64,000 nt of DNA, from positions 434,001 through 498,000 of the forward strand of contig NZ_JABEKV010000004.1 in NCBI RefSeq assembly GCF_013283645.1, given 5' to 3'. Each line of letters opens with the position of its first letter. The stretch's first letter is position 1. The notes below the pieces were generated by a model. The model was not told the origin of the DNA. It saw only the letters and a list, made by a program, of their open reading frames with translations, and did no database searches. The stretch is from Sinorhizobium psoraleae. Lineage in GTDB: Bacteria > Pseudomonadota > Alphaproteobacteria > Rhizobiales > Rhizobiaceae. The position numbers were made by a program, and so were the translations under genes. Of this stretch, positions 25,538-33,439 are shown piece by piece.

Positions 25538-26209
25538 ATGGGAGAGCCGATACGTCCGCTGCAGCCGGGAGAAGCCGCGCCTGCCTTCGCGCTCCCCGCG
25601 GCCAACGCCGAGGGCACCGTCTCCCTCGACAGCCTGCGTGGCCGCCCGTTCCTGATAGGCTTCTTTCGCGGGCTGCATTGCCCGTTCTGCCGGCGTCAGG
25701 TGAAGCAGCTTGCCCGCGTGCAGCCTGTCCTGCACGCAGCCGGGGTGGAGACGCTCGCCGTGATCAACACGCCGGTGGAGCGCGCGCGCCTCTATTTCCG
25801 CTACCAGCCGACGCCGGTAACCCTTCTTTGCGACCCGGATTGCCGCACGCACCGGGCGTTCGGTGTGCCGCGCATCGAATTCCTGCCCGAGGGCAGCGAC
25901 GAGCCCGAGTGGCCTTCTCGCGCTAAGGTCGAGCAGTTCGAAGGGGCGCGCATCAACCCGACCGGCGAGCTGCCGCAGCCGTTGCAGCCGATGGCCGCCA
26001 ACGTGGTGCTCAACGCCAAGGACGGGTTCGAGCCGGACGAAACCGACAACGCCATCTTTGCGAACCACGGCACGCAGCTCGTCGGGCACTTCCTTGTCGA
26101 TGCGGCCGGCATCGTCCGCTGGGCGCAGCTTGAGGCGCGCGACGGGCCGGACAGCCTCTGCACCTTCCCGACCGCGGCCGAGATCATCGCCGCAGCCGAC
26201 AACCTTTGA
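25538..26209 (+). CDS. Peroxiredoxin-like (AhpC/TSA-type) protein
   Basis: 223 residues with a thioredoxin fold: GEAAPAFALPAANAEGTVSL (about 11-30), then FFRGLHCPFCRRQVKQLARV (about 43-62) with a CxxC motif in the place of the peroxidatic Cys of classical Prx, and ERARLYFRYQPTPVTLLCDP (about 81-100). The CPFC motif suggests a thiol oxidoreductase or atypical Prx. The C-terminal half (from about 125) has an insertion not usual in short Prx. ATG is behind GGGGAA. It converges with the GFA gene, 14 bp apart. Confidence 0.8.
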   Translation: MGEPIRPLQPGEAAPAFALPAANAEGTVSLDSLRGRPFLIGFFRGLHCPFCRRQVKQLARVQPVLHAAGVETLAVINTPVERARLYFRYQPTPVTLLCDPDCRTHRAFGVPRIEFLPEGSDEPEWPSRAKVEQFEGARINPTGELPQPLQPMAANVVLNAKDGFEPDETDNAIFANHGTQLVGHFLVDAAGIVRWAQLEARDGPDSLCTFPTAAEIIAAADNL

Positions 26210-26223
26210 CGCTGAGCCTTGCC

Positions 26224-26631
26224 TCAGGTCGGATCCTTGTCGTAGGTCCTTATTCCCGGCGGCAGCTGTACCCAGGAGTGCCTGCGGCAATCGTAGACCG
26301 AGTCTTCGGGCGGCGGAAAGCTGGGGTCGGCGAAGGCTCCGACGGCAACCGCGACAGACGATCCCTCGTAGCCTTCCTCTGTGTGGAAGAGGTTCGTCCC
26401 GCAGACGGGGCAGAAGCGGAACCTGAACCGCGCGCCCTGATCGCCGACTCGTACATATTCGGTTGCGGTGCCGGAAACCGCGTAGGGGGCGGCGAAGGCT
26501 GCCAGCGCCGCAAAGACGCTGCCCGTGCGCCGTTGGCAGGCGAGGCAATGACAGACGCCGACGCCGAGCGGTTCGCCATGGACGTCAATCCGCAACTGGC
26601 CGCAGGAGCAGGAGGCTGTTCGGGACACCAT
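26224..26631 (-). CDS. GFA-family (CENP-V/GFA) zinc protein
   Basis: 135 residues with the GFA zinc-binding pattern: CSCGQLRIDVHGEP (about 8-21), CHCLACQRRTGSVFAAL (about 28-44) and a later FCPVCGTNLFHTE (about 73-85). Family members are related to glutathione-dependent formaldehyde-activating enzyme, though most have no proven substrate. ATG 26631 is preceded by GAGGTG. Possibly transcribed together with the small secreted gene 72 bp downstream. Confidence 0.9.
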   Translation of the reverse strand: MVSRTASCSCGQLRIDVHGEPLGVGVCHCLACQRRTGSVFAALAAFAAPYAVSGTATEYVRVGDQGARFRFRFCPVCGTNLFHTEEGYEGSSVAVAVGAFADPSFPPPEDSVYDCRRHSWVQLPPGIRTYDKDPT

Positions 26632-26703
26632 GGTGCACCTCGTGGGACATGTCGGCGGCGGCCGGTATCAAGCTAGTGCATGCGAGTGATCAGGCCAATG
26701 ACC

Positions 26704-26967
26704 TCAATCATCGTCGTCATAGTAGCGTTCGCGATAGCGTCGGCCGCCGTCGTGGCCATGGTTGCGATATACCCGCCGCAGAACGTAGCGCTCGCAATAG
26801 CCGTCTTCGCAATAGGTTTCGACGATCCGCTCGTGGACGACGCCATTGTTGGACGAGCTGTTCGAGCTCGAATTCGACGACTGGCTCCCGGCCTCCGCGG
26901 TGCCGGTCGTCATCGCCACGGCAGCAAACGGGGCCACGGCAGCAAACAGGGCAAGCTGGATGCGCAT
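26704..26967 (-). CDS. Small secreted Ser/Asn-rich protein with acidic tail, unknown
   Basis: 87 residues. ATG 26967 has AGGAGA six bases upstream. A signal peptide (about 1-27, ending near GTAEA) precedes an SSNSSSNSSSNN linker, then IVETYCEDGYCERYVLRRVY with a Cys pair, then a His/Arg/Tyr-rich segment and a C-terminal DDDD. No family is recognised. The pattern resembles small periplasmic or cell-surface proteins of rhizobia with charged tails. Confidence 0.65.
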   Translation of the reverse strand: MRIQLALFAAVAPFAAVAMTTGTAEAGSQSSNSSSNSSSNNGVVHERIVETYCEDGYCERYVLRRVYRNHGHDGGRRYRERYYDDDD

Positions 26968-27064
26968 GTCTTTCTCCTTGCGTTGCCATGATACTCGGCC
27001 ATCGAGCCTGAATTGGCAATGAACGACGGAGCATGCCTTTTGCCAAAGTTGCCCAGCCCGGCGT

Positions 27065-28474
27065 TCACGGGATCGCAAAAATGCTGATCTCGTTGGTGAT
27101 GCCGCGAAGCGTAACGTTGTGCGACATGGGATTGAGCCCGCGGTCGCTGAGGAGGCTCAAGGCGCGTGGGTCCTCGATAACGGAACCGGTGGCGAAGATC
27201 TCGCGCGAGGTGGCGAGGTGCTGGACGCGCGAGGCGATGTTGACGGTCTGGCCGAAATAGTCCTGACGTTCGTTGAGGCTGACGGCGATGCACGGTCCCT
27301 CGTGGATGCCGATCTTCAGAAGCAGGTCCTCGCTGCCGCGCTCCTCGTTGAGTTCGCGCATCGCATCGCGCATCCGCATCGCCGCGGCGACGGCCCGGTC
27401 CGGTGTCGGGAAGGTCGCCATCACCGCGTCGCCGATCGTCTTGACGACAGCGCCGGCCTCGGCCGCGACGATCTCGTTCAGGACGCTGAAATGGGTCTTC
27501 ACCAGATCGAAGGCCGCGAGGTCGCCGACGCGTTCGTAAAGTTCGGTCGAGCCGCGCAGGTCGGTAAAGAGAAAGGTGAGGCTGGTGATCTTCAGCCGCT
27601 GGTCGACGTCGATCGTGTCGGTGCGATAAAGGTCGCGGAACGTCTGGTTGGAAAGCAGGCGCTTGGCCGTCAGGAATGGTCGCCGGCGGCCGAGCATGTC
27701 GTGGAGCACGTCGTTTGCGATGCACACCGTAGGCAGCGTGCGGACTTCGGCGTGGTTCTCCACCTGGATCCTCAGCGGCCCGGGCTGGAGGCGCAAGGTC
27801 TCGTTGTGGCGGTGGCCGCGGTCGAAGACGAGGGCAAGGTTCCTTCGCTCCTTGGTCGGCTCGCCCGTCACCTCCAGGAATTGCGCCGCATGCGTCACCG
27901 GCTCGAAGATGATGACAAACTGCGCCGGAAGCTGCAGCGCGATGACGGCCTTCTCGCCGGGCGGCAATTCGAGCGCCTCGATCATGAACTCGTCGATCTT
28001 CGCTTCAAATCCCTCTTCCGGCAGGTCGACGCCAGAGCCCCAGTAGACCTGGCGGAAATATTCGGCGGGCGGCAGCTTGTGCGGACTGTGCCCCTCGATG
28101 TGGCGCACCCGCGGGTTCACCGTGAAGGTCACCTCGACCATTTCGTCGAGCGTCGGCTCGTAGCCGGCGGCGCAGAGGGCGCAGGTATATTCCGCCCGCT
28201 GCACGGATTTGAGCGACGTATTGGCGTCGAGCACGCCGCCGCAGCCCGGGCAGAGCACGTTCCAGGACAATTCGAAGATGCCGTGATGGGAGGCATGCAG
28301 GAAGCCCGCGATCGTCAGCTCCTCGTCGAGCCCTTCGGCCGCCGCGAAGGCAAGCGCGTTGATGCGGCAGAGCTTGCGGTCCGGCGCATCCCGAACGAGC
28401 CGCTCGAAGGCATCGACGATCTCCGGCTTGACCGATTGGCGCAGTGCATCGAACAAAGTCTGAGCTTCACCCAT
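27065..28474 (-). CDS. Soluble adenylate/guanylate cyclase with DUF5939-like zinc-ribbon domain
   Basis: 469 residues, no transmembrane segment. The N-terminal half (about 1-270) resembles DUF5939 and contains a zinc-ribbon-like pair, LCPGCGGVLD (about 74-83) and CALCAAGYEP (about 97-106). The class III cyclase is C-terminal (about 300-450): FLFTDLRGSTELYERVGD (metal Asp), VVKTIGDAVMATFP (metal Asp and substrate-selecting Lys) and YFGQTVNIASRVQH (Asn/Arg). Residues support an active enzyme that makes cAMP. Unlike the membrane CHASE2 cyclase at 16643 it is cytoplasmic. Monocistronic. Confidence 0.9.
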   Translation of the reverse strand: MGEAQTLFDALRQSVKPEIVDAFERLVRDAPDRKLCRINALAFAAAEGLDEELTIAGFLHASHHGIFELSWNVLCPGCGGVLDANTSLKSVQRAEYTCALCAAGYEPTLDEMVEVTFTVNPRVRHIEGHSPHKLPPAEYFRQVYWGSGVDLPEEGFEAKIDEFMIEALELPPGEKAVIALQLPAQFVIIFEPVTHAAQFLEVTGEPTKERRNLALVFDRGHRHNETLRLQPGPLRIQVENHAEVRTLPTVCIANDVLHDMLGRRRPFLTAKRLLSNQTFRDLYRTDTIDVDQRLKITSLTFLFTDLRGSTELYERVGDLAAFDLVKTHFSVLNEIVAAEAGAVVKTIGDAVMATFPTPDRAVAAAMRMRDAMRELNEERGSEDLLLKIGIHEGPCIAVSLNERQDYFGQTVNIASRVQHLATSREIFATGSVIEDPRALSLLSDRGLNPMSHNVTLRGITNEISIFAIP

Positions 28475-28644
28475 GCGCGCATTCTATACGGAAATCGCGG
28501 CACGGACAGCGGATTTGTCATTGTCGCGCCGAAGGGAAGTGTCGGCCCGACATAAAATCCGGAGCGCCATGTCGGAGTACGCAAAGGCCGTTCGTCTTAT
28601 TGTCGACGCCGGCACAGGCCGCGCACGAACGAGGAGGGATATCG

Positions 28645-29508
28645 ATGTTCCGTACCGCTCTGATTGCCGGGGCTCTGTTTGTCGCAGGCCCCGTGCTCGC
28701 CCAATCCGAACCCGTGGGAGATCGGGTCAAGGTCAACGGCATGCTGATGTACTACGAGGTTTCGGGCGAGGGCGATCCGCTGATCGTGCTCCACGGCGCC
28801 TACATGAACATCCCGTCGATGGGCGAGATCATCCCCAAGCTTGCCGAGACCCATAAGGTCTACGCACTCGAGCTGCAAGGCCACGGCCGCACCACCGACA
28901 TCGACAGACCGATCACCTATCCCAACCTGGCGGACGACGTCGCGGCGTTCATGGATGCCGCCGGCATCAAGAAGGCCGATGTCTTCGGCTATTCCATGGG
29001 TTCGGCCGCCGGGCTGCAGCTTGCTATCCGCCACCCGGAGAAGGTCAACAAGCTCGTCGCCGCTTCCGTCGCCTACGATGCCGAGGGCTGGCAGCCGGCC
29101 TTCAAGGAATTCATCCCGCAGATGACGGTCGAGATGTTCCTGGCGATGCCGTTTGCGGAAGAGTTTCGTAAGCTCGCGGCCAACCCGGACGGGTTTCCTG
29201 ACCTGGTCAAGAAGTTGATCCAGCTCGAAAAGGAGCCGATGGCATGGGAGGCGGACGTGAAGGCGCTGAAGACTCCCGTGCTGATCGTCACCGGGGACGC
29301 CGATGTCGCGACCCTCGAACATTCGGTTGCGCTGTTCCGGCTGCTCGGCGGCGGCGTCATGGGCGACATGGGCAAGCCGTTGCCGGCGTCGCGCCTCGCC
29401 GTCCTGCCGGCGACGTCGCACACCGCCGTCATCAAACAGCCGCAGTTGCTGCATGCCTTCATCGAACCGTTTCTGAAGGGCGAGACGCCGAAGGGCATGT
29501 TCGAATAG
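28645..29508 (+). CDS. Secreted alpha/beta-hydrolase
   Basis: 287 residues with a signal peptide (MFRTALIAGALFVAGPVLAQ). The hydrolase core has the oxyanion region LIVLHGAYMNIPSM (about 47-60), nucleophile elbow VFGYSMGSAAGLQLA with Ser (about 113-127), the acid near LIVTGDADVATLEH (about 213-226) and the terminal His in PATSHTAVIKQP (about 254-265). Substrate unknown. ATG 28645 is chosen because GAGGAGGG lies upstream and a signal peptide begins there. It converges with the P-loop kinase gene. Confidence 0.88.
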   Translation: MFRTALIAGALFVAGPVLAQSEPVGDRVKVNGMLMYYEVSGEGDPLIVLHGAYMNIPSMGEIIPKLAETHKVYALELQGHGRTTDIDRPITYPNLADDVAAFMDAAGIKKADVFGYSMGSAAGLQLAIRHPEKVNKLVAASVAYDAEGWQPAFKEFIPQMTVEMFLAMPFAEEFRKLAANPDGFPDLVKKLIQLEKEPMAWEADVKALKTPVLIVTGDADVATLEHSVALFRLLGGGVMGDMGKPLPASRLAVLPATSHTAVIKQPQLLHAFIEPFLKGETPKGMFE

Positions 29509-29570
29509 GAAGATCGCCAGCCGAGCGGGGCAGAGCTGAAACGATCTGCCCTGCCGTTTCGCCTGTACCG

Positions 29571-30110
29571 TCACGGCTGCAGGCGAAATGCCCCGCTTTC
29601 CACGGCCACAATCACCTTTCGCAGCATCTGCTCGCGGCTCCAGTCCTCCGTCCGCAATGCATGCCGTTCAAGCTCTCCGAGCGTCGAGAGTTGCCTGTGA
29701 AGCTCAGTGATCGGGCCGGGATCGGTCAGCGTGTCGCCGCCGCGTTCGCGGCAACGCCTGATGGCGAGGTCTAGCGGCGGGCGAAGGACGATGTCATGCA
29801 GCGGTACAGTCAGGGCCGTGAATGCCGGCAGGAACCAGGGTCCGACGATGCCGTCCACAACAACGAAATAGCCGCCGCTCGCATATCCCTCCGCAGCCCT
29901 TGCCAGAACATCGATGACGATCCTGTTCTGCCCGGCGGATTCGGGCAGATAGGGCGCAATCGCGCCGTGCTTGATGAAATGCCAGAAATCATCGGCGTGA
30001 AGATGCACCTTCGGCGACCCTGGCTCCCTTGCAAGGGCCTTCGCTGTCGTCGTTTTTCCGGATCCTGGCGTGCCCGTCAGGATGAGAATGTGGCCTGCGA
30101 GATCGATCAT
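29571..30110 (-). CDS. P-loop kinase-like ATPase
   Basis: 179 residues. Walker A is LILTGTPGSGKTTTAKALAR (about 9-28). A later VVVDGIVGPWFLPAF (about 83-97) could be the Walker B region, and RPPLDLAIRRCRERGGD (about 109-125) a lid with arginines. The fold suggests a small nucleotide- or metabolite-kinase, similar to shikimate/chloramphenicol phosphotransferase-like or zeta-toxin-like proteins. No antitoxin gene is adjacent, so a toxin role is not supported. Divergent from the double-receiver gene. Confidence 0.75.
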   Translation of the reverse strand: MIDLAGHILILTGTPGSGKTTTAKALAREPGSPKVHLHADDFWHFIKHGAIAPYLPESAGQNRIVIDVLARAAEGYASGGYFVVVDGIVGPWFLPAFTALTVPLHDIVLRPPLDLAIRRCRERGGDTLTDPGPITELHRQLSTLGELERHALRTEDWSREQMLRKVIVAVESGAFRLQP

Positions 30111-30251
30111 GGGCTCGTTTTATGGGAATGCGTTCAAGACTTCCATATCATCGCGGCGAAACAGCAATCCGAGTGTCGGGTAGCATTAACCCCCAATAAA
30201 AGCTTTTGCCCCTAGCATGCTTCCCGGGACACTCTTTCTCATGGGCGATCA

Positions 30252-31085
30252 ATGTCATTCTTCGGCGTTTCCGGAATGTACTATTCCGGCGAATCCCTTG
30301 GCGAGCACCGCATCGTGCTTGCCGAGGACTCAAACCTCTTTGCCTCGATGGTCTCGAAGCGGCTGAAGGAGCTGTTCGACATCGACGTGATCGTCTGCCG
30401 CGACTACGAGGATTTGCAGTTCGCCGTCGAGAACGCCTCTTTTCCGGCCTCGCTCGCGATCTCCAACATCAATCTTCCGGGTGCGGAAAACGGCGAGGCG
30501 CTGAACTACCTGATCGAGATGAGCGTACCGACGATCGTCTTCACCGGCTCTTTCCAGGAGAAGACGCGCGAGGCGATCCTGGCCAAGGACATCGTCGACT
30601 ATGTCATCAAGGACAGCGTCTTCGCCGTCGACATGCTGGCGGAGTCGGTCTGCCGCTTTCTGACCAACCAGAAGCATCACGTGCTGATCGTCGACGACAG
30701 CCCGACGGCGCGCGCGCTTCTGACAACGCAGCTGAAACGCTATAACTTCCGCACGAGCTCGGCCGAGAGCGGTGCCGCCGCGCTCGAAATCCTCAAGAAC
30801 AATCCCGATATCGCGCTTGTCATCACCGACTACAACATGCCGGATATCGACGGCTTCGAGCTGACGCGCCGTATCCGCGCGGCATACGGCCCGCATCAGC
30901 TGCGCGTCATCGGTGTCTCGTCCTCGACGAACCGGCTGCTTTCCGCCCGGTTCCTCAAGGCCGGCGGCAACGATTTCGTCGTGCGCCCCTTCGTCAACGA
31001 GGAGTTCTACTGCCGGGTCAACCAGAACCTCGACACACTGACGAAGATCCGGACGCTGAGCGGCAAGATGAAAATCCCGGCCTGA
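30252..31085 (+). CDS. Double-receiver response regulator; first receiver lacks the acceptor Asp
   Basis: 277 residues with two CheY-like receivers and no output domain. REC1 (about 20-135) keeps the acidic pair (AEDS, 25-26), Thr98 and Lys120, but its phosphoacceptor position reads Asn72 (LAISNINLPG). REC2 (about 142-262) is intact: IVDDSPTAR (acidic pair 148-149), ITDYNMPD (Asp193) and a conserved Lys/Arg region near FVVRPF. It lies 344 bp before a REC-REC-GGDEF gene on the same strand whose REC1 resembles this REC1 (shared NLP, EALxFVL/EALNYLI and FTxxFxxxTRExIL motifs). Probably a paralogous pair acting in one c-di-GMP pathway. The start has a weak ribosome-binding site. Confidence 0.88.
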   Translation: MSFFGVSGMYYSGESLGEHRIVLAEDSNLFASMVSKRLKELFDIDVIVCRDYEDLQFAVENASFPASLAISNINLPGAENGEALNYLIEMSVPTIVFTGSFQEKTREAILAKDIVDYVIKDSVFAVDMLAESVCRFLTNQKHHVLIVDDSPTARALLTTQLKRYNFRTSSAESGAAALEILKNNPDIALVITDYNMPDIDGFELTRRIRAAYGPHQLRVIGVSSSTNRLLSARFLKAGGNDFVVRPFVNEEFYCRVNQNLDTLTKIRTLSGKMKIPA

Positions 31086-31138
31086 TCTGGCGTCCCTTCC
31101 GATGCCTCGCGGGTAAACCGCGTATCCTATTTCGCACC

Positions 31139-31171
31139 GCCGGTTGCTGCGTTAACGAAATCGCAACCGGC
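31139..31171 (+). terminator. Hairpin after the double-receiver gene
   Basis: GCCGGTTGC and GCAACCGGC form a perfect 9-bp stem with a 15-base loop, 54 bp after the stop codon. It is followed by a modest T-containing stretch (AGGCCTTTCAATCCGTTT). Confidence 0.45.
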
Positions 31172-31307
31172 AGGCCTTTCAATCCGTTTAAAACAAGAAA
31201 TGGGGAACCCGGTGACGGACCCTGCCGAATGGCAACTCGGCAGATGAGGTCGGCACCGGCGCAATCGTTTAGGGCCAGCGTCATCCTAGGGAAACGCCTG
31301 CGGCCAA

Positions 31308-31376
31308 TGCATGAACCCGTTGCATGAATTCCTGGATCGGAGCCGATGCAAGGAACCATGCAACATCGTGCATGAA
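31308..31376. promoter_or_regulatory. Three TGCATGAA direct repeats
   Basis: TGCATGAA occurs at 31308-31315, 31321-31328 and 31369-31376. The first two are 13 bp apart and the third is 48 bp further on. They lie 54-122 bp before the GGDEF gene's start. They could be regulator-binding sites. The octamer includes the palindrome TGCATG. Confidence 0.4.
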
Positions 31377-31429
31377 TTAAATTGGTTGCAGTTAGACGGC
31401 AGCTCTGGCGGGCTGCTGGAGCTGCAGGG

Positions 31430-32776
31430 ATGGGGGCTGCTGGGATTTTGAGACTGCGTCGCACGTCCGGGCAGGCGAACTGCGTGCAGAAGCATCGCGA
31501 CAAGCGGTTGCTGCTCGTCGAGGATTCGCGGATGTTCGCGACGGCGTTGAAATACGGACTCGAAACCACGCTCGGTGCGCGGGTGACGCATTGCGGAACG
31601 TTCCAAGCAGTGAAGACCGAGCTTGCCGCCGGACCTGACGAATTCTCGCTCGCGGTGCTCGACCTTAACCTGCCTGATGCGCCGAACTGTGAGGCGCTTG
31701 ACTTCGTTCTCGCCAGTCGCTTGCCGGTGATCGTCTTCACCGCTGCCTTCAACGACGGCACGCGCGAGAATATCCTCGGCAAGGACGTGCTGGACTGCAT
31801 CGTGAAGAACGAACCGGAGTCGATCCAGCGGCTGATCTCGGCGGTCGATCGGGCCCTGACAGAGGGCCGGACGACAGTGCTGGTCGTCAATCCCAACAGG
31901 GCCTCGCGCTACGATCTCGCCGGCCTTTTGCGCCGGCAGCGCTATTCGATCATCGAGGCGAGCACGGCCGGAGAGGCCCTGCAATTTCTCGATGCCGGCG
32001 AGGCTGTCGATCTGGTCGTCACCGAGACGGAACTCGACGACATGAACGGCGCGGTGCTGGTCGCCGAAATTCGCAACCGCCAGGGCGAGGATGCCGCGCC
32101 GGTCATCGGCCTCTCCGATGACGGCGATGCCCGGCTGGCAGCGCGGTTTCTCGAGGCCGGCGGCGTGGACTTCATCCGAAAGCCTTACCTTGAAGCGGAA
32201 TTCAACGCGCGGGTAGCGCAGGCTATCGCCATGCACAAGCGCCTGCAGGCGCTTCGCCGGATGGCGGCGAGCGACTATCTGACGAACATTTATAACCGTC
32301 GCCATTTCTTTCTCACGGGGCCACGCCTCGTCGAGCAATGCCTGAGGCGCGGCGCAGGCGCCTCGATAGCCGTCGTCGACATCGATCATTTCAAACGCCT
32401 CAACGACACCTATGGCCACGAGATCGGCGATATCGTGCTGAAGCACGTGGCGCGGCGGCTGAAGTCGCTGGTGGGCGAGGAGCACCTGCTCGCGCGCCTC
32501 GGCGGCGAGGAATTCGGCATTCTCTTCAATGCGCTCGATGTCCGGCGCGCCTATGATTTCTGCGAGCGGCTGCGGCTCGAAATGGAACGCTCGAAGATCG
32601 TCGCCGACGACGAGGAACTGACGATCACGATCTCGATCGGCCTTGCGACCATCGAGGCACAGGAAGCCTTCGACAACTATCTCCACGCCGCCGACCAATT
32701 CCTCTACATGGCGAAGCATGCCGGGCGAAACCGGGTGGTGTCGGAACTGACGCTGCTGGAAGCGCTGGCGTCGTAA
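31430..32776 (+). CDS. REC-REC-GGDEF diguanylate cyclase (second receiver degenerate)
   Basis: 448 residues from ATG 31430 (GGAG seven bases upstream); a TTG at 31382 would add 16. REC1 (about 25-140) is intact, with VEDSR (31-32), LAVLDLNLPD (Asp78) and VIVFTAAF. REC2 (about 148-265) is degenerate: the acidic pair reads Asn-Pro (VVNPNR, 154-155) and the acceptor position is Glu199 (VVTETELDD). The GGDEF domain (about 280-440) has DYLTNIYNRRHFF, VVDIDHFKRLNDTYGH and ARLGGEEFGILF (active site GGEEF, about 358-362). The inhibitory RxxD site is absent (GEEH there). It should synthesise c-di-GMP when REC1 is phosphorylated. The histidine kinase is not encoded nearby. Confidence 0.92.
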   Translation: MGAAGILRLRRTSGQANCVQKHRDKRLLLVEDSRMFATALKYGLETTLGARVTHCGTFQAVKTELAAGPDEFSLAVLDLNLPDAPNCEALDFVLASRLPVIVFTAAFNDGTRENILGKDVLDCIVKNEPESIQRLISAVDRALTEGRTTVLVVNPNRASRYDLAGLLRRQRYSIIEASTAGEALQFLDAGEAVDLVVTETELDDMNGAVLVAEIRNRQGEDAAPVIGLSDDGDARLAARFLEAGGVDFIRKPYLEAEFNARVAQAIAMHKRLQALRRMAASDYLTNIYNRRHFFLTGPRLVEQCLRRGAGASIAVVDIDHFKRLNDTYGHEIGDIVLKHVARRLKSLVGEEHLLARLGGEEFGILFNALDVRRAYDFCERLRLEMERSKIVADDEELTITISIGLATIEAQEAFDNYLHAADQFLYMAKHAGRNRVVSELTLLEALAS

Positions 32777-32982
32777 GGTTAGCTGACAGGGCTGCAAAAT
32801 TCGGCGCTGTATTTACCCAGGCGTAAGTCTTGAGCCGTCCAGGACGTTGTATGCCGGAAAATAGCAGCGGATAATTTTTAGCTGACTGGCCAATGCAGGC
32901 GGTCATTGGCGCTGCGTTGGCTGAAGCATGGCCTTGCGAGCAGAACCCTGACTAGCTCTTGCAGCTCGCGGAGAGGTGTCCC

Positions 32983-33171
32983 TCAATGCACACTACCGAC
33001 TCGTCGCATTTTGGAGAGCTCGTTCAGCAAGTCGACCAGAATGTCAGCCTGCTCGATCTCAAGACCGACCTGCTCAACATCGTTCACGCGTGCCGGCATA
33101 CCCATGAAGATGTCAAATATCGTCCACGTGCCGTCGGTTTCTTTGCGACGGTCATAGCGATTCTCGCACAT
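32983..33171 (-). CDS. Small conserved-looking cytoplasmic protein, unknown
   Basis: 62 residues. ATG 33171 has AAGG seven bases upstream. The sequence has protein-like character: a charged N-terminus (MCENRYDRRKETDG), TWTIFDIFMGMPARVNDVE, then an acidic amphipathic helix (EIEQADILVDLLNELSKMRR). Similar short proteins with a TWxxxDxFTGxPA and ADDLVDLLN pattern occur in rhizobia as hypothetical proteins, from memory. The opposite-strand frame (32959-33291) has less plausible composition. Moderate confidence. Confidence 0.55.
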   Translation of the reverse strand: MCENRYDRRKETDGTWTIFDIFMGMPARVNDVEQVGLEIEQADILVDLLNELSKMRRVGSVH

Positions 33172-33363
33172 GGAATACCTTGGCTCAGCGAGCGAGAGCT
33201 TAGCATGGAAGACGCTTCTGGTAAGCCGATTCCGTTGCTGCCATGTGCCGTGCGCCAATCATGTGCCGCAGAAGCCGGAAATGTGCTGTAAATATCGCAA
33301 ATGCGGCATGCATCGTAAACGTTAGAAAATGCATGCAACCCGTTTATTTCATTGGCAATTGGG

Positions 33364-33439
33364 TGGTGAGCGCGCAGGGATTCGAACCCTGGACCTACTG
33401 ATTAAAAGTCAGTTGCTCTACCGACTGAGCTACGCGCTC
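33364..33439 (-). tRNA. tRNA-Lys (anticodon TTT)
   Basis: On the minus strand the acceptor arms GAGCGCG and CGCGCTC pair over 7 bp. The D-stem is GCTC/GAGC. The anticodon arm is ACTGA-CTTTTAA-TCAGT, giving anticodon TTT (Lys). The T-arm is CAGGG-TTCGAAT-CCCTG. The discriminator A (33367) is followed by an encoded CCA (33366-33364). Confidence 0.97.

Larger units (their letters stand above)
31086..31429. other. Intergenic region with hairpin and TGCATGAA repeats
   Basis: 344 bp between the two receiver genes. Near the upstream gene is a 9-bp stem, GCCGGTTGC (31139-31147) with GCAACCGGC (31163-31171), a plausible terminator. Nearer the GGDEF gene, TGCATGAA occurs at 31308, 31321 and 31369. The GGDEF gene therefore probably has its own promoter. 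Confidence 0.55.

Noticed and set aside
29571..30110. Zeta-type toxin of a toxin-antitoxin module
   Set aside because: A Walker A alone is not diagnostic. There is no small antitoxin gene beside it and the genes on both sides are unrelated.
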